Under the pieces are notes generated by a model. It saw only the letters and a list, made by a program, of their open reading frames with translations, did no database searches and was not told the origin of the DNA. This document shows positions 9,032 through 16,218 of a stretch of 21,176 bases of DNA, one piece after another. Both the position numbers and the translations under genes were made by a program. This stretch comes from Caryophanales bacterium UBA2253. Lineage in GTDB: Bacteria > Bacillota_I > Bacilli_A > ML615J-28 > CAG-698. How positions within the stretch are numbered: the first letter of the stretch is position 1; the number at the start of each line of letters is the position of its first letter. The stretch spans positions 1 through 21,176 of the forward strand of contig DDXT01000080.1 in NCBI GenBank assembly GCA_002347755.1, written 5' to 3'.

Positions 9032-9062
9032 ATCTTTCTTCTCCTAAGACTATGTCTTTTTG

Positions 9063-9560
9063 TTATTTTCGCTCAGCCGGTTTGATCACGCCGAAATTGA
9101 CGTGACAATACCCGTTGGGCTTTTTGTCCAAATAATCCTGATGGTTTTCTTCCGCCAGCCAAAATCCGGCTTCGGGTTTGACCTCCACGGCGATGAAGCC
9201 GCCGAATTTCAGTTTTTTCCGAAGCATGAAGTTTTCGATCGTGATGCGGTCTTCCTCGGTTTGGTAATAGACTCCGGTTCGGTATTGGATGCCTTCGTCC
9301 TCGCCCTGCTTATTGAAACTGAGCGGATCGATGAACCTAAACAGATGATCAAGCAGCTGCGTTAGCGTGATGACATTCTCGTCGTAGAAGACCTCCACCG
9401 CCTCGGCGTGCGTAGCCCGATGTTCTTTCAAATCCTTGTACTTTGGTTTTGCAATGTTCCCGTTGGTATATCCGACGTTGGTGTCGAGGACCCCCTTCAG
9501 CTGCTTGTAATAGGCTTCGACGCCCCAAAAGCAACCCCCGGCCAAAACGATTCTTTTCAT
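9063..9560 (-). CDS. msrA: Peptide-methionine (S)-S-oxide reductase MsrA
   Basis: MsrA reduces the S form of methionine sulfoxide in proteins, repairing oxidative damage in the cytoplasm. The 165 residues are normal for a stand-alone MsrA. The catalytic GGCFWGVEAYY motif is at 8-18 with C10 as nucleophile, followed by the conserved VGYTNG, HAEAVEVFYD and GEDEGIQYRTGVYY segments. No MsrB domain is fused. The ATG has AAGGAGTGAG upstream. It starts seven bases after the transporter gene ends, so the two are very probably co-transcribed. Confidence 0.96.
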   Translation of the reverse strand: MKRIVLAGGCFWGVEAYYKQLKGVLDTNVGYTNGNIAKPKYKDLKEHRATHAEAVEVFYDENVITLTQLLDHLFRFIDPLSFNKQGEDEGIQYRTGVYYQTEEDRITIENFMLRKKLKFGGFIAVEVKPEAGFWLAEENHQDYLDKKPNGYCHVNFGVIKPAERK

Positions 9561-9567
9561 GAATATC

Positions 9568-10485
9568 TCACTCCTTCTGATTTTTGTTATGTTTGAAAAT
9601 GATGTCGACCAAATGTGGGTGCCGATAATCGGTAGCCACCAAATAAGCGCCGATGATCATGAGGACCAGCGCAATGATGTAAACGATGGTCGGGGAATTT
9701 CGAAAAATGAGAAAAGACAACCCCGCGCCGATGAAAGGCGCGAAGGCATAAAAAGCGCTGGTTTTCGCCGCTCCCAAATCTCTTTGGGCCCGAACATAAA
9801 AGAAGATGCTCAGTCCGTAAGCCACAAAGCCCAATAACAAAGCCCAAAGCATATACGAAATTTCGATTGGTCCGATCCCGACGATCAAGGCCACGACCAG
9901 CGCTCCGGCCCCAGAAGCCAAACCTTTGATGATGACGATTTCAAACGGGTCTTTCTTTGATAAGACCCGGGTGCAGTTGTTCTCCAGGCCCCAACTGACG
10001 GCGGCCAAAAGCACAAACAGCGAGCCCAGCGAAAACTTCAGGGCGCTTAAGTCTTCAAAGGAAAGCAGAAAGCTGGCGGCGGAGATGACGGCGATGGCAA
10101 CCCAAAGCCGTTTGCTTAAAACCTCTTTGAAAAAGACCATCGAGATGAGGGCGGTGGCGACGATTTCAAAATTATTCAAAAGCGAAGCATTGGCGGCGGT
10201 CGTCTTTTGCAGCCCGATCATCAGACAGATGGGGGCGATGATGTCCAAAACGACCATTCCCAGAATGTACGGCCATTGTTTCTTTTCCAGATGTTCAATC
10301 CCGTTCCCCGGTTTTTTGATCAGCCAGATGACCAGCATTCCGATCCCGGCTCCGAAATACAGAAGCGCGGCCATCAAAGTCGGCGAGATTTCCGCAAGCA
10401 GCAGTTTGGAAAGCGGGGAATTGATCCCGTAGAGCGCGGCCGCCAGAATGGCGAATATGATTGGTTTGGCCTTTTTAGTTTTCAT
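9568..10485 (-). CDS. EamA/DMT family membrane transporter
   Basis: A 305-residue integral membrane protein of the drug/metabolite transporter superfamily, with two EamA repeats (about 5-150 and 155-290) and about ten predicted membrane helices. Typical signs are the start IFAILAAALYGINSPLSKLL, the GLQKTTAANASLLNNFEIV turn in the first repeat, and the LGAAKTSAFYAFAPFIGAGL motif in the second. The substrate cannot be read from sequence; relatives export amino acids, metabolites or drugs. AGGAAATAAAC precedes the ATG and an extended -10 promoter sits just upstream, making this the first gene of the transporter-msrA-amidase cluster. The basic C-terminus ends in the cytoplasm by the positive-inside rule. 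Confidence 0.9.
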   Translation of the reverse strand: MKTKKAKPIIFAILAAALYGINSPLSKLLLAEISPTLMAALLYFGAGIGMLVIWLIKKPGNGIEHLEKKQWPYILGMVVLDIIAPICLMIGLQKTTAANASLLNNFEIVATALISMVFFKEVLSKRLWVAIAVISAASFLLSFEDLSALKFSLGSLFVLLAAVSWGLENNCTRVLSKKDPFEIVIIKGLASGAGALVVALIVGIGPIEISYMLWALLLGFVAYGLSIFFYVRAQRDLGAAKTSAFYAFAPFIGAGLSFLIFRNSPTIVYIIALVLMIIGAYLVATDYRHPHLVDIIFKHNKNQKE

Positions 10486-10506
10486 GTTTATTTCCTGATA
10501 TGAAAC

Positions 10507-10515
10507 ATTATATCA
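10507..10515 (-). promoter_or_regulatory. Extended -10 promoter of the transporter-msrA operon
   Basis: TGATATAAT on the minus strand, about 22 bases upstream of the transporter ATG. No good -35 hexamer is seen at 17-18 bases, so the extended -10 probably carries recognition. It directly follows the terminator at 10545-10573. Confidence 0.6.
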
Positions 10516-10544
10516 AATTTCTTTCGAAAAGCATACCCCGAAAT

Positions 10545-10573
10545 AAAAAAGGCTGACGATTTTTCCTCAGTCC
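10545..10573 (-). terminator. Intrinsic terminator after the nitroreductase pseudogene
   Basis: On the minus strand a stem pairs GG-CTGA with TCAGCC (one bulged A), closes a loop of about ten bases and is followed at once by TTTTTT (10545-10550). It separates the region 3 transcript from the transporter promoter. Confidence 0.6.
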
Positions 10574-10663
10574 AGACTGATGACAAACCCCATTTCCAAA
10601 GGTGGGGGTTCGTTTATTTTTTCACAACCATCTTGAAATAACAAAAAACACTTTTTAGACTCG

Positions 10664-10679
10664 AAAAAGATATCTTTTT
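10664..10679. repeat. 16-bp perfect palindrome (AAAAAGATATCTTTTT)
   Basis: A perfect palindrome in the roughly 150-base non-coding stretch (10574-10741) between the terminator and the nitroreductase pseudogene. It is too short-looped for a classic terminator and could be a protein-binding site or chance in an AT-rich stretch. Nothing else convincing is seen in this gap apart from a C/G-rich inverted repeat near 10585-10612. Confidence 0.4.
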
Positions 10680-10741
10680 GGTGCCATTGTCCCATTTTAT
10701 TGCAAGAAAAAATGAGCGTTGACTTTGTCAAAGCTCTGAAA

Positions 10742-11343
10742 TCATTTCCCAAAGACCTTGACCCGCGATTCAACGGGAAGAAAGGTTTTGGCTTCCGGAT
10801 TTGCGGCCGGAACTCCGAATGGCATCTGGGCGATCAGTTTCCCGCTTGGCAACAAATTGAAATGTTTGGCAACCGCTTCATCGATGATCGGATTGTAATG
10901 TTGTAGGGAAGCGCCGAAGCCTTTTTCGGCCAAAGCCGTCCAAACCGTGAAATTCAGTATCCCGGCTCCTTATAAGACCACACCGGAAAAACGTCTTCAT
11001 ACTTCGGAAACCGGGTCGGCAAATCTTTGATGACGTCCTGATCTTCAAAGAACAGGATGGTCCCATGGGGAAGTCCGAAACATTTTCATTTTGTCCGTAG
11101 TCGGACCGAAGCGATCCGCGGGAACTAGTTTGCGAAGTTCTTCGGTAACGATGTCCCAAAGCGCGTCATGTTCTTCCCCGAACAAAACCACGGCCCGCCC
11201 GGATTGGGAATTGAAAGCCGACGGCGTGTGCAAGAGCGTTTCTTTAACGAGGCTAACGGTCTCGTCGTCGCTGATCGTCGATTCTTTGGTCAGCGCATAT
11301 CGGCTGCGCCGATTTTTTAATATGTCGATAAATCCTTTTTCAT
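10742..11343 (-). pseudogene. Nitroreductase-family (FRM2/HBN1-like) pseudogene
   Basis: Three reading frames in succession rebuild one protein of about 200 residues, the normal size of FMN-dependent nitroreductases of the FRM2/HBN1-like group. Frame one gives FIDILKNRRSRYAL and HTPSAFNSQSGRAVVLFGEE, ending with HPVL at a stop near 11045. Frame two continues FFEDQDVIKD and DVFPVWS, ending at a stop near 10968. Frame three gives VWTALAEKGFGASLQHYNP to the end ERVKVFGK. A third shift lies only a few codons after the likely original ATG at 11343. Three frameshifts in 600 bases mean no intact enzyme; repeated sequencing error is less likely but possible. No good Shine-Dalgarno remains. Confidence 0.85.
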
Positions 11344-11407
11344 TTGTGTCTCTTGGAAAAGTTAGTCTTTACCATTACATTAGATCAGGCCCAAAGAAAA
11401 CCGCAAC

Positions 11408-11740
11408 TTACAAGCTTTCGTCGCTGATCTTGGTAATCATGGCAATTTTGATTTTTTCGGAACCGACGGTGATCTCTTTGTTCACCGCCTCGACTTTGGT
11501 GATCTTTCCGAAGACCGCCCGGATGGATCCGCCCTGGTAATAGGAAACCGTCACCTCGGCGTTTTGGCTGATGGCCGCCTTCAGTTTTTCATTTAGAATT
11601 TCCAATTCGTCGGGAAGAAGAACCGGCTTGGGTATTTTCTCGCGTTCGGTTACAACGCTTCGAATGGAGTTCTTGTAGCCCTCAAGCCCGTCAAACGGTT
11701 GCCATTTTCCTTTTCTTCCCTTGTTGTCCTCATTCCGCAT
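11408..11740 (-). CDS. YolD-like family protein
   Basis: A 110-residue protein matching the YolD-like family: a basic KGRKGKWQPFDGLEGY start, then a helix (LPDELEILNEKLKAAISQ) and a beta-rich tail VTVSYYQGGSIRAVFGKITKV ending near KIAMITKISD. YolD-like genes pair with UvrX-type Y-family polymerases in Bacillota and phages and are thought to take a UmuD-like accessory role, which is not firmly shown. Here it overlaps the 3' end of the polymerase gene by 11 bases and has its own GGAGGACACA before the ATG, so the two are translationally coupled. Confidence 0.85.
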   Translation of the reverse strand: MRNEDNKGRKGKWQPFDGLEGYKNSIRSVVTEREKIPKPVLLPDELEILNEKLKAAISQNAEVTVSYYQGGSIRAVFGKITKVEAVNKEITVGSEKIKIAMITKISDESL

Positions 11741-12977
11741 TGTGTCCTCCGATCAGTTTGCTTCTTTTGATGAGCGTCCCTTTTTGGGATTTGCTCGCCG
11801 CCATCGTGACCGCATCTTTTCCGTAGCGGTTTTTGATCTCCCCGATGGCCTGAAATAAGTCGTGTTCTTTTTTGGATCCTTCGGCGTCGGTGAAAATGTC
11901 TCCTTGCGTGAAATCCTCGTTGGACAGTCGGCCCACCCGTACGGCAACGCTGCGGATCGGCTGATCTGCCACATTGTTTTCATAAAGACTTAAAAATCCG
12001 TCCAGAATCTTCTTCCGGCTGTTGGTTTTGCAATCAAAAGTCAGCTGACGGAAAAACCCGCCTCCGGCCGCTTTGGAATAACCGATCCCCAAACCGATCA
12101 GTTGGCAGCAGCGCTTTTTGGTGATCAGCTCGGTGACCAGTTCGTCAACCATCTCCGTCAGAACGATCTTCAGTTCTTCTTGGTTGTAATCTTCGTAAAG
12201 CGATTGCCCGTGTCCGAAAGACGTGCTTTCGGGGAGGTAATTGCGGGCTTCCGCGACCGTTGTTCTTTCAATTCCCATGGCGTGATCATGAAGTTCGCTG
12301 CCGACGATCCCGAATTGTTTTTCCAATTTTTCGACCGGATGATTGGCCAGATCGCGCAGGCAGTATATTCCCATCTTCGCCAAGCGTTTTTCGGTCCGAA
12401 ATCCGATCCCCCAAATCTCGGAAATCGGCCGCAGGTCCCAAAGCTTTTCTTTAAAAAGCTCGGGATTCAGATAGGCAATGTTCGTCGGGCTTTTCTTCGC
12501 CAGGCAGTCCAAAGCGACTTTGGCCAAAAACATGTTGTCCCCGATGCCGCAACTGGCGGTTATTTTGGTTTTCAGAAAGATGTCTTTGATGATTCGGCCG
12601 GCGATCTCCTCGGCGGATACCTGGTAATATTTTAGATAAGTGGTCAGATCGAGAAAGGCTTCGTCGACGCTGTAGACATGAACGTCTTCTTCGGATACGT
12701 ATTTCAAATAAATGTCATAGATGAGACAAGAGAATTCAATGTAGCGCTTCATCCGCGGTTTCGCATAGATGATGTCTACGTTTTTGGGAAGATCAAAGAT
12801 CCGGCAGCGGGACTGAACACCCATCTTTTTCAAATGCGGGGTGACCGCCAGGACGATCGATCCACTTCCCCGTTCCTTGTCTGCGACCACCAGGTCAACC
12901 AAAAAAGGGTCCAATCCTCGAAGCGAGCATTCGACGGATGCATAAAAGCTTTTTAAATCAATGCAAAAAACAACCAT
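11730..12977 (-). CDS. Y-family DNA polymerase (UvrX/YqjW-type)
   Basis: A 415-residue translesion polymerase of the UmuC/DinB superfamily, UvrX-like. The palm has CIDLKSFYASVE (D7; F11/Y12 in the steric-gate region) and VYSVDEAFLDLT with D105 and E106, so all three catalytic acids are present. The fingers (SRCRIFDLPKNVDIIYAKPRM), thumb helix-hairpin-helix (DLRPISEIWGIGFRTEKRLAKMGI) and little-finger region follow. It copies past lesions at low fidelity. The only in-frame ATG (12977) has GAGGG practically abutting it, so initiation may be poor or nearly leaderless; the predicted transcript start is only about 27 bases upstream. No LexA box (GAAC-N4-GTTC type) was seen. Confidence 0.92.
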   Translation of the reverse strand: MVVFCIDLKSFYASVECSLRGLDPFLVDLVVADKERGSGSIVLAVTPHLKKMGVQSRCRIFDLPKNVDIIYAKPRMKRYIEFSCLIYDIYLKYVSEEDVHVYSVDEAFLDLTTYLKYYQVSAEEIAGRIIKDIFLKTKITASCGIGDNMFLAKVALDCLAKKSPTNIAYLNPELFKEKLWDLRPISEIWGIGFRTEKRLAKMGIYCLRDLANHPVEKLEKQFGIVGSELHDHAMGIERTTVAEARNYLPESTSFGHGQSLYEDYNQEELKIVLTEMVDELVTELITKKRCCQLIGLGIGYSKAAGGGFFRQLTFDCKTNSRKKILDGFLSLYENNVADQPIRSVAVRVGRLSNEDFTQGDIFTDAEGSKKEHDLFQAIGEIKNRYGKDAVTMAASKSQKGTLIKRSKLIGGHNAE

Positions 12978-12993
12978 CCCTCATCACCGCGAT

Positions 12994-13278
12994 TCATCTT
13001 TGATAATTGTATTCTATCATAGGAAAGGGGGCTTGTCCATTTGAACTTCCATGAAAGTTTTTCAGGAAAAGAGTGGTTTTTAAGAGTTGTTCCGTGGTAA
13101 CCAACGCTGATTTTCCGATAAAAAAAGAAGAACCCGGCTGGATACTTCTTTCATTCAGGTGCGTCCCGCCGTTGGAGAATTCGATCCGGCGTTTGTTTCC
13201 GTTTATTTTCCAAAAATGGATCCCGGTATCCCCGGTAGTGAAAACCGGAAGGAATCCAATGAATTCAAGTGTCAACAA
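12994..13278 (-). CDS. Doubtful small hypothetical ORF
   Basis: A 94-residue frame beginning with TTG and lacking a good Shine-Dalgarno. I recognise no domain. Its 3' part runs through the promoter proposed for the polymerase gene, and an overlapping frame of 69 codons exists on the other strand, so neither may be real. The middle (GIHFWKINGNKRRIEFSNGG) looks protein-like, so a remnant of a decayed gene is possible. The GC content resembles the core to its left rather than the island to its right. Confidence 0.2.
   Translation of the reverse strand: MLTLEFIGFLPVFTTGDTGIHFWKINGNKRRIEFSNGGTHLNERSIQPGSSFFIGKSALVTTEQLLKTTLFLKNFHGSSNGQAPFPMIEYNYQR
13011..13039 (-). promoter_or_regulatory. Promoter of the UvrX-like polymerase/YolD operon
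   Basis: On the minus strand TGGACA (13034-13039) and TAGAAT (13011-13016) are 17 bases apart, one mismatch each from consensus. An AACTT/AAGTT dyad (13044-13048, 13055-13059) lies just upstream of the -35 and could be an operator. Confidence 0.6.
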
Positions 13279-13420
13279 ATAAGATTTGGCTCGTTCTTAT
13301 TTTCTCCAAAAGCCTAATTTAGGTTAATTATATCATTGAACTTCAATTTTTATAACTAAAAATAAGACATTATAAAAAAATTCCACCATTTTTCAATGAC
13401 AGCACTTCAAAATTTCAATT

Positions 13421-13465
13421 TGGCGTCCTGAATAGGATTCGAACCTTTGACCGACGGCTTAGAAG
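13421..13465 (-). tRNA. 3' half of tRNA-Arg(UCU): truncated copy, probable attachment site
   Basis: Read on the minus strand, 45 bases match tRNA positions 32-76: anticodon loop CTTCTAA (anticodon TCT), stem half GCCGT, variable loop CGGTC, T arm AAAGG-TTCGAAT-CCTAT (one A-A mismatch), acceptor half TCAGGAC, discriminator G and encoded CCA. The 5' half, including D arm and acceptor 5' strand, is missing. It is therefore not a working tRNA. The break at the anticodon loop is typical of att duplications made by tyrosine-recombinase elements. Confidence 0.8.
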
Positions 13466-13470
13466 TCCAT

Positions 13471-13495
13471 TCGTTTTTTATTTGGGAAAAAACGA
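13471..13495. repeat. 9-bp perfect inverted repeat beside the tRNA fragment
   Basis: TCGTTTTTT (13471-13479) and AAAAAACGA (13487-13495) are perfect complements around a 7-base spacer (ATTTGGG). They begin six bases inside the presumed island end. Spacing is right for a recombinase core-binding pair, but a hairpin or terminator role is also possible. Confidence 0.5.
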
Positions 13496-13630
13496 GCATG
13501 AACTAAGCCCTAATAAAAAGAAGCGAAAAACTGACAAGGGATAATTTTCGGTGCAGTAAGCCCCTCCTGTTTGTACTTGTAGTTTTTCACATTGATTTGT
13601 AATGAAACTGCTTTTTCATAATTGTTTCAA

Positions 13631-14701
13631 CTATAGTTTTGATAAAAACAATTCAATTTCCTGATTGGACACTGATTTATATGATAGTTGTCTGGTCATT
13701 CGCTTATGATCAGAAACCATCTGGTTTATTTTTAACCCGCAGTTCTTTGCAATGAGCATAAGTGTAGCTTTGTTGAAATCAGACATGAATTCACCAAAGT
13801 ATATCGAAATCGGTTTTATCTTTCCTAAGCAAAAATGGTTATCGTTTATTTTGATCCAATCATATGAAGGAAACGGGCAGACTAGTCTCCACTCCTTCTC
13901 ATATGACCAATTTGCATTTTTTATAAATGCTATTGAATCATTCATGGATCTTACTTGGTCGGGTGTTAATGGGGGGTTCTGAGCAAATATTTTATTGAAT
14001 ACATCCATTGGATTTGTCAAATTGTTTTCCAAGTAAAATTTGATATTGTCAATTGCGTAAATTAATAATTTGGTTGCGTTGTATTTTGAAGTTTCATAAA
14101 TAACTGGCTTTACTCCATATTGATCTAGAATCTCATCAGTCTTGCTTGGCTCAAACATATCCTTAAGGAAAGGAAAAACCTCAGCCATATCCTTGACCAA
14201 ATCCAAAGTGTTTCTGGATTGGGACTTGCAGATGTTCTGTAAATCGTTATAGCCATATTCAAGGGCAAACCCTCTTCCTTGATTGGCATAATGGGACCAC
14301 ATTACTTCGTTGCCTATATCTTCAGAAAAACATGATATTATTATGAGCCGTCTAAAATTTTTCTGATTCAAAAAATAAAGATTCTTAATGAAAACATCTG
14401 CAATTTTATGAATGGATTTTGTCTTGATATTTAACTCGTCACGATATTTTAATAAATTTTCTTCTCCCAAAACAGCAAACAAATACTTTTCAACTTCCTT
14501 GTAGTTGATCACAAAAGAAGTGTCATAAGGATCATTGAAACTATCTGGGGTTGTTGCCCACAATTCATTATTTCGAAAAGCTGACAATGAAAATTCATTT
14601 ACCTCCCTAAAGCGAAATAAAGTATGATCCGCCCCTACCGAAACGTGAATTGTATTTACATTATTACTCCTTTCTATGCTTTTAGAATAATTTTTCTTCA
14701 A
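13631..14701 (-). CDS. DUF2971 domain protein
   Basis: A 356-residue protein with the usual DUF2971 pattern: LFRFREVNEFSLSAFRNNEL and WATTPDSFNDPYD near the start, SCFSE and MWSHYANQGRGFALEYGY in the middle, and WSYEKEWRLV with ISIYFG late. The family is widespread in accessory regions and has no established reaction. The first codon is TTG with GAGGTGG upstream. A much stronger Shine-Dalgarno (AAAGGAG) lies about ten codons inside, but its ATG is out of frame and followed at once by TAA, so the real start is unsure. It is the island gene nearest the att-like site and very AT-rich. It follows the interrupted small gene by 77 bases. Confidence 0.8.
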   Translation of the reverse strand: MKKNYSKSIERSNNVNTIHVSVGADHTLFRFREVNEFSLSAFRNNELWATTPDSFNDPYDTSFVINYKEVEKYLFAVLGEENLLKYRDELNIKTKSIHKIADVFIKNLYFLNQKNFRRLIIISCFSEDIGNEVMWSHYANQGRGFALEYGYNDLQNICKSQSRNTLDLVKDMAEVFPFLKDMFEPSKTDEILDQYGVKPVIYETSKYNATKLLIYAIDNIKFYLENNLTNPMDVFNKIFAQNPPLTPDQVRSMNDSIAFIKNANWSYEKEWRLVCPFPSYDWIKINDNHFCLGKIKPISIYFGEFMSDFNKATLMLIAKNCGLKINQMVSDHKRMTRQLSYKSVSNQEIELFLSKL

Positions 14702-14778
14702 TTTTCCACCTCATATTCTTTTTTCAAGAGTATCTTTCGTATTTCAAATGCCATTCTATGCGGTTCAATGTGTGGTTG

Positions 14779-15084
14779 TTAATTAGATATGGGAGGTTTG
14801 TTTTTCTTGCTTTGCTCGCCGCGAACTAGGTACTTCTTAATATCTTGGATCATACCGATTCCATTATTATATGATTGTAGAAGTACCACCGATTTTGCAA
14901 CATGATTAGTAAGTTTTGCTGTCATTTCTTTTAATAGGGAGTGATACACATCGCTATCCGCCAAAATTTGCTCTTTGTGAGCATTTATAAAATCTGTTAA
15001 ATCATCGATTTGACCGCTGGAATCGTTGATTTATCCCTCAAGATTACGAATTTTTATTATTATCTCTTGTTGGAATTTTGACAT
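14779..15084 (-). pseudogene. Small helical protein gene interrupted by an in-frame TAA
   Basis: An ATG at 15084 with AGAAGAGGTG upstream opens a frame that reads MSKFQQEIIIKIRNLEG, meets TAA at codon 18 (15031-15033), then continues in the same frame for 83 more codons (INDSSGQIDDL onward) to TAA at 14779. The join reads smoothly, and CAA (Gln) to TAA needs one change, so this is probably an about 101-residue gene with a nonsense mutation. The product is helical and charged with no recognised domain. A shorter form starting at TTG 14964 (61 residues) lacks a good Shine-Dalgarno. It has its own promoter-like sequence. Confidence 0.6.
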
Positions 15085-15104
15085 TTTTCACCTCTTCTAG
15101 ATCC

Positions 15105-15131
15105 ATTATATCAAATATTTTATGGGTTCAA
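15105..15131 (-). promoter_or_regulatory. Promoter-like sequence of the interrupted small gene
   Basis: On the minus strand a perfect TATAAT with TGA before it (15105-15113), about 20 bases upstream of the ATG, and TTGAAC (15126-15131) at a short 15-base spacing. The extended -10 is the stronger part. Confidence 0.45.
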
Positions 15132-15255
15132 AAGTATTTTAGTATTATTCTTTGGAGGAGCCACACATCATTAACGGACCAAAATAAAAATAATGCTATT
15201 TTTTATAAGTAGCTTTGAAATTTGCAAAAAAATTGCGTCCTTGATAGGCCTCTTT

Positions 15256-16218
15256 TCAGTTCAAAATATACCGGTTTTTAATATAATCAAATGTTTTTTC
15301 GTTATTTTGACAGGCTTTTTCATTAAGAAACTCTGCATAAGTCAAATACAAAACTTTAAATTTCAGGTTTTGCGGCAGAACAAGATTGTTTAAGAAATCG
15401 TTAAATTTATCGATGCTTTTCTTTCCTTCGGCTTTATACTCCTTATCAACGCTGTATAGCTCTCTAAATTCGGGTTCCGTTGCTTGGCTCCAAACTAAAT
15501 TCAGTAACACGATTTCTTTATAGCCGCAATATTTATTCGGATTATTGATTACATCGCTGTATATTGCCAGCATATGCTTCATCATCTGATTTCCGTCGTA
15601 AATTTCGAACTTGTTTCGAAACAGATCATTCCATTTCTTTATGGTTGCTTGATCATCAAACAAATATCTTGTTGAATGCAAATAAGCCGCTTTGATTTCT
15701 TTGGTCTTGTCTTTGTTTGATTTCTTGTCCGGTGAATAATACGGCTCGACAAACTTATTTTCGATAAATAACATTTCTTCTTTTGATTCCAAATAAGCGT
15801 CAATGTTTGCGCAAGGATGATTCGTTTCATTTGAGTCCTTTGTTTTTTCCTCTTTTAGAGTCGGAAGCTTTTTCTCGAACTCAACTTTTTTAAAGCATTC
15901 TCCATTAAAGAACAGGTTTCCACAGTCCAAGTAACTTAACAAGTTGTATATGAGCGCGGAAGAAGAATGGACCGCTTGCATTTTCGGCGGGAATTCACAT
16001 CCTACTTTTTCGTTATACCACCATTTCAATTCGCCACCATCACCGAGGTTTATTTGTTCTCTATGCGAAGAGGTTAATGGAGTAATCAAATTATCATCAA
16101 GATTTTTTACATAATTCCTGAACATTCCCGGATAGTATTGAGTTGTACTTGAAAGTCTCTTTTTTAGTTTTTCAATAAGTTTTCCTCGTTCCAAATTTAC
16201 ATATTCCCAATTAATCAT
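15256..16218 (-). CDS. PD-(D/E)XK nuclease, PGN_0703-like putative restriction endonuclease
   Basis: A 320-residue protein with a PD-(D/E)XK core: ANIDAYLE with D140, then MLFIENK with E153 and K155, preceded by the HSSSALIYNLL helix (about 84-93). That arrangement resembles the PGN_0703-like putative restriction endonuclease family; the assignment is from motif pattern, not alignment. Expected activity is metal-dependent DNA cleavage. No methyltransferase is seen anywhere in the window, so it is not an obvious classical restriction pair. The ATG overlaps the stop of the FtsH-like gene by eight bases and has AAGGAGAAC inside that gene, so the two are translationally coupled and probably made in fixed ratio. 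GC is about one third in a hand-counted sample. Confidence 0.7.
   Translation of the reverse strand: MINWEYVNLERGKLIEKLKKRLSSTTQYYPGMFRNYVKNLDDNLITPLTSSHREQINLGDGGELKWWYNEKVGCEFPPKMQAVHSSSALIYNLLSYLDCGNLFFNGECFKKVEFEKKLPTLKEEKTKDSNETNHPCANIDAYLESKEEMLFIENKFVEPYYSPDKKSNKDKTKEIKAAYLHSTRYLFDDQATIKKWNDLFRNKFEIYDGNQMMKHMLAIYSDVINNPNKYCGYKEIVLLNLVWSQATEPEFRELYSVDKEYKAEGKKSIDKFNDFLNNLVLPQNLKFKVLYLTYAEFLNEKACQNNEKTFDYIKNRYILN

Larger units (their letters stand above)
13279..13630. other. Non-coding junction with the att-like site
   Basis: A 352-base stretch without a convincing gene. It is AT-rich and holds a CCTAATTTAGG palindrome, a minus-strand TGATATAAT near 13328-13336 with no good -35, the tRNA-Arg 3' fragment, and a 9-bp perfect inverted repeat beside it. 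It is the boundary between core-like and island-like sequence. A frame of roughly 40 codons ending near 13512 (minus strand) was not recognised. Confidence 0.5.

Noticed and set aside
10567..10773. Minus-strand frame of 68 codons overlapping the end of the nitroreductase pseudogene
   Set aside because: It covers the remnant in a different frame and then non-coding DNA; no family and no ribosome binding site.
13040..13060. LexA/SOS box upstream of the polymerase
   Set aside because: GAACTTCCATGAAAGTTT has the GAAC half but no GTTC partner at four bases, so it does not fit the Bacillota LexA consensus.
13073..13282. Plus-strand frame of 69 codons opposite the 12994-13278 frame
   Set aside because: No Shine-Dalgarno, no recognised family, and all convincing genes run on the other strand.
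13421..13530. A complete tRNA with an inserted sequence in its anticodon arm
   Set aside because: Beyond the loop, only a chance-like partial pairing and a vague GCTTAGTT match to a D arm remain; no acceptor 5' strand (GTCCTGA) is present.
13512..13620. Short minus-strand frame (about 40 codons) containing KNYKYKQEGLTAPK
   Set aside because: No start codon with a good site and no recognised family; only possible as a decayed tail of a lost gene.
15205..15255. Intrinsic terminator after the coupled nuclease
   Set aside because: Only a 4-bp GCAA/TTGC stem around a T-run is found, too weak to call.
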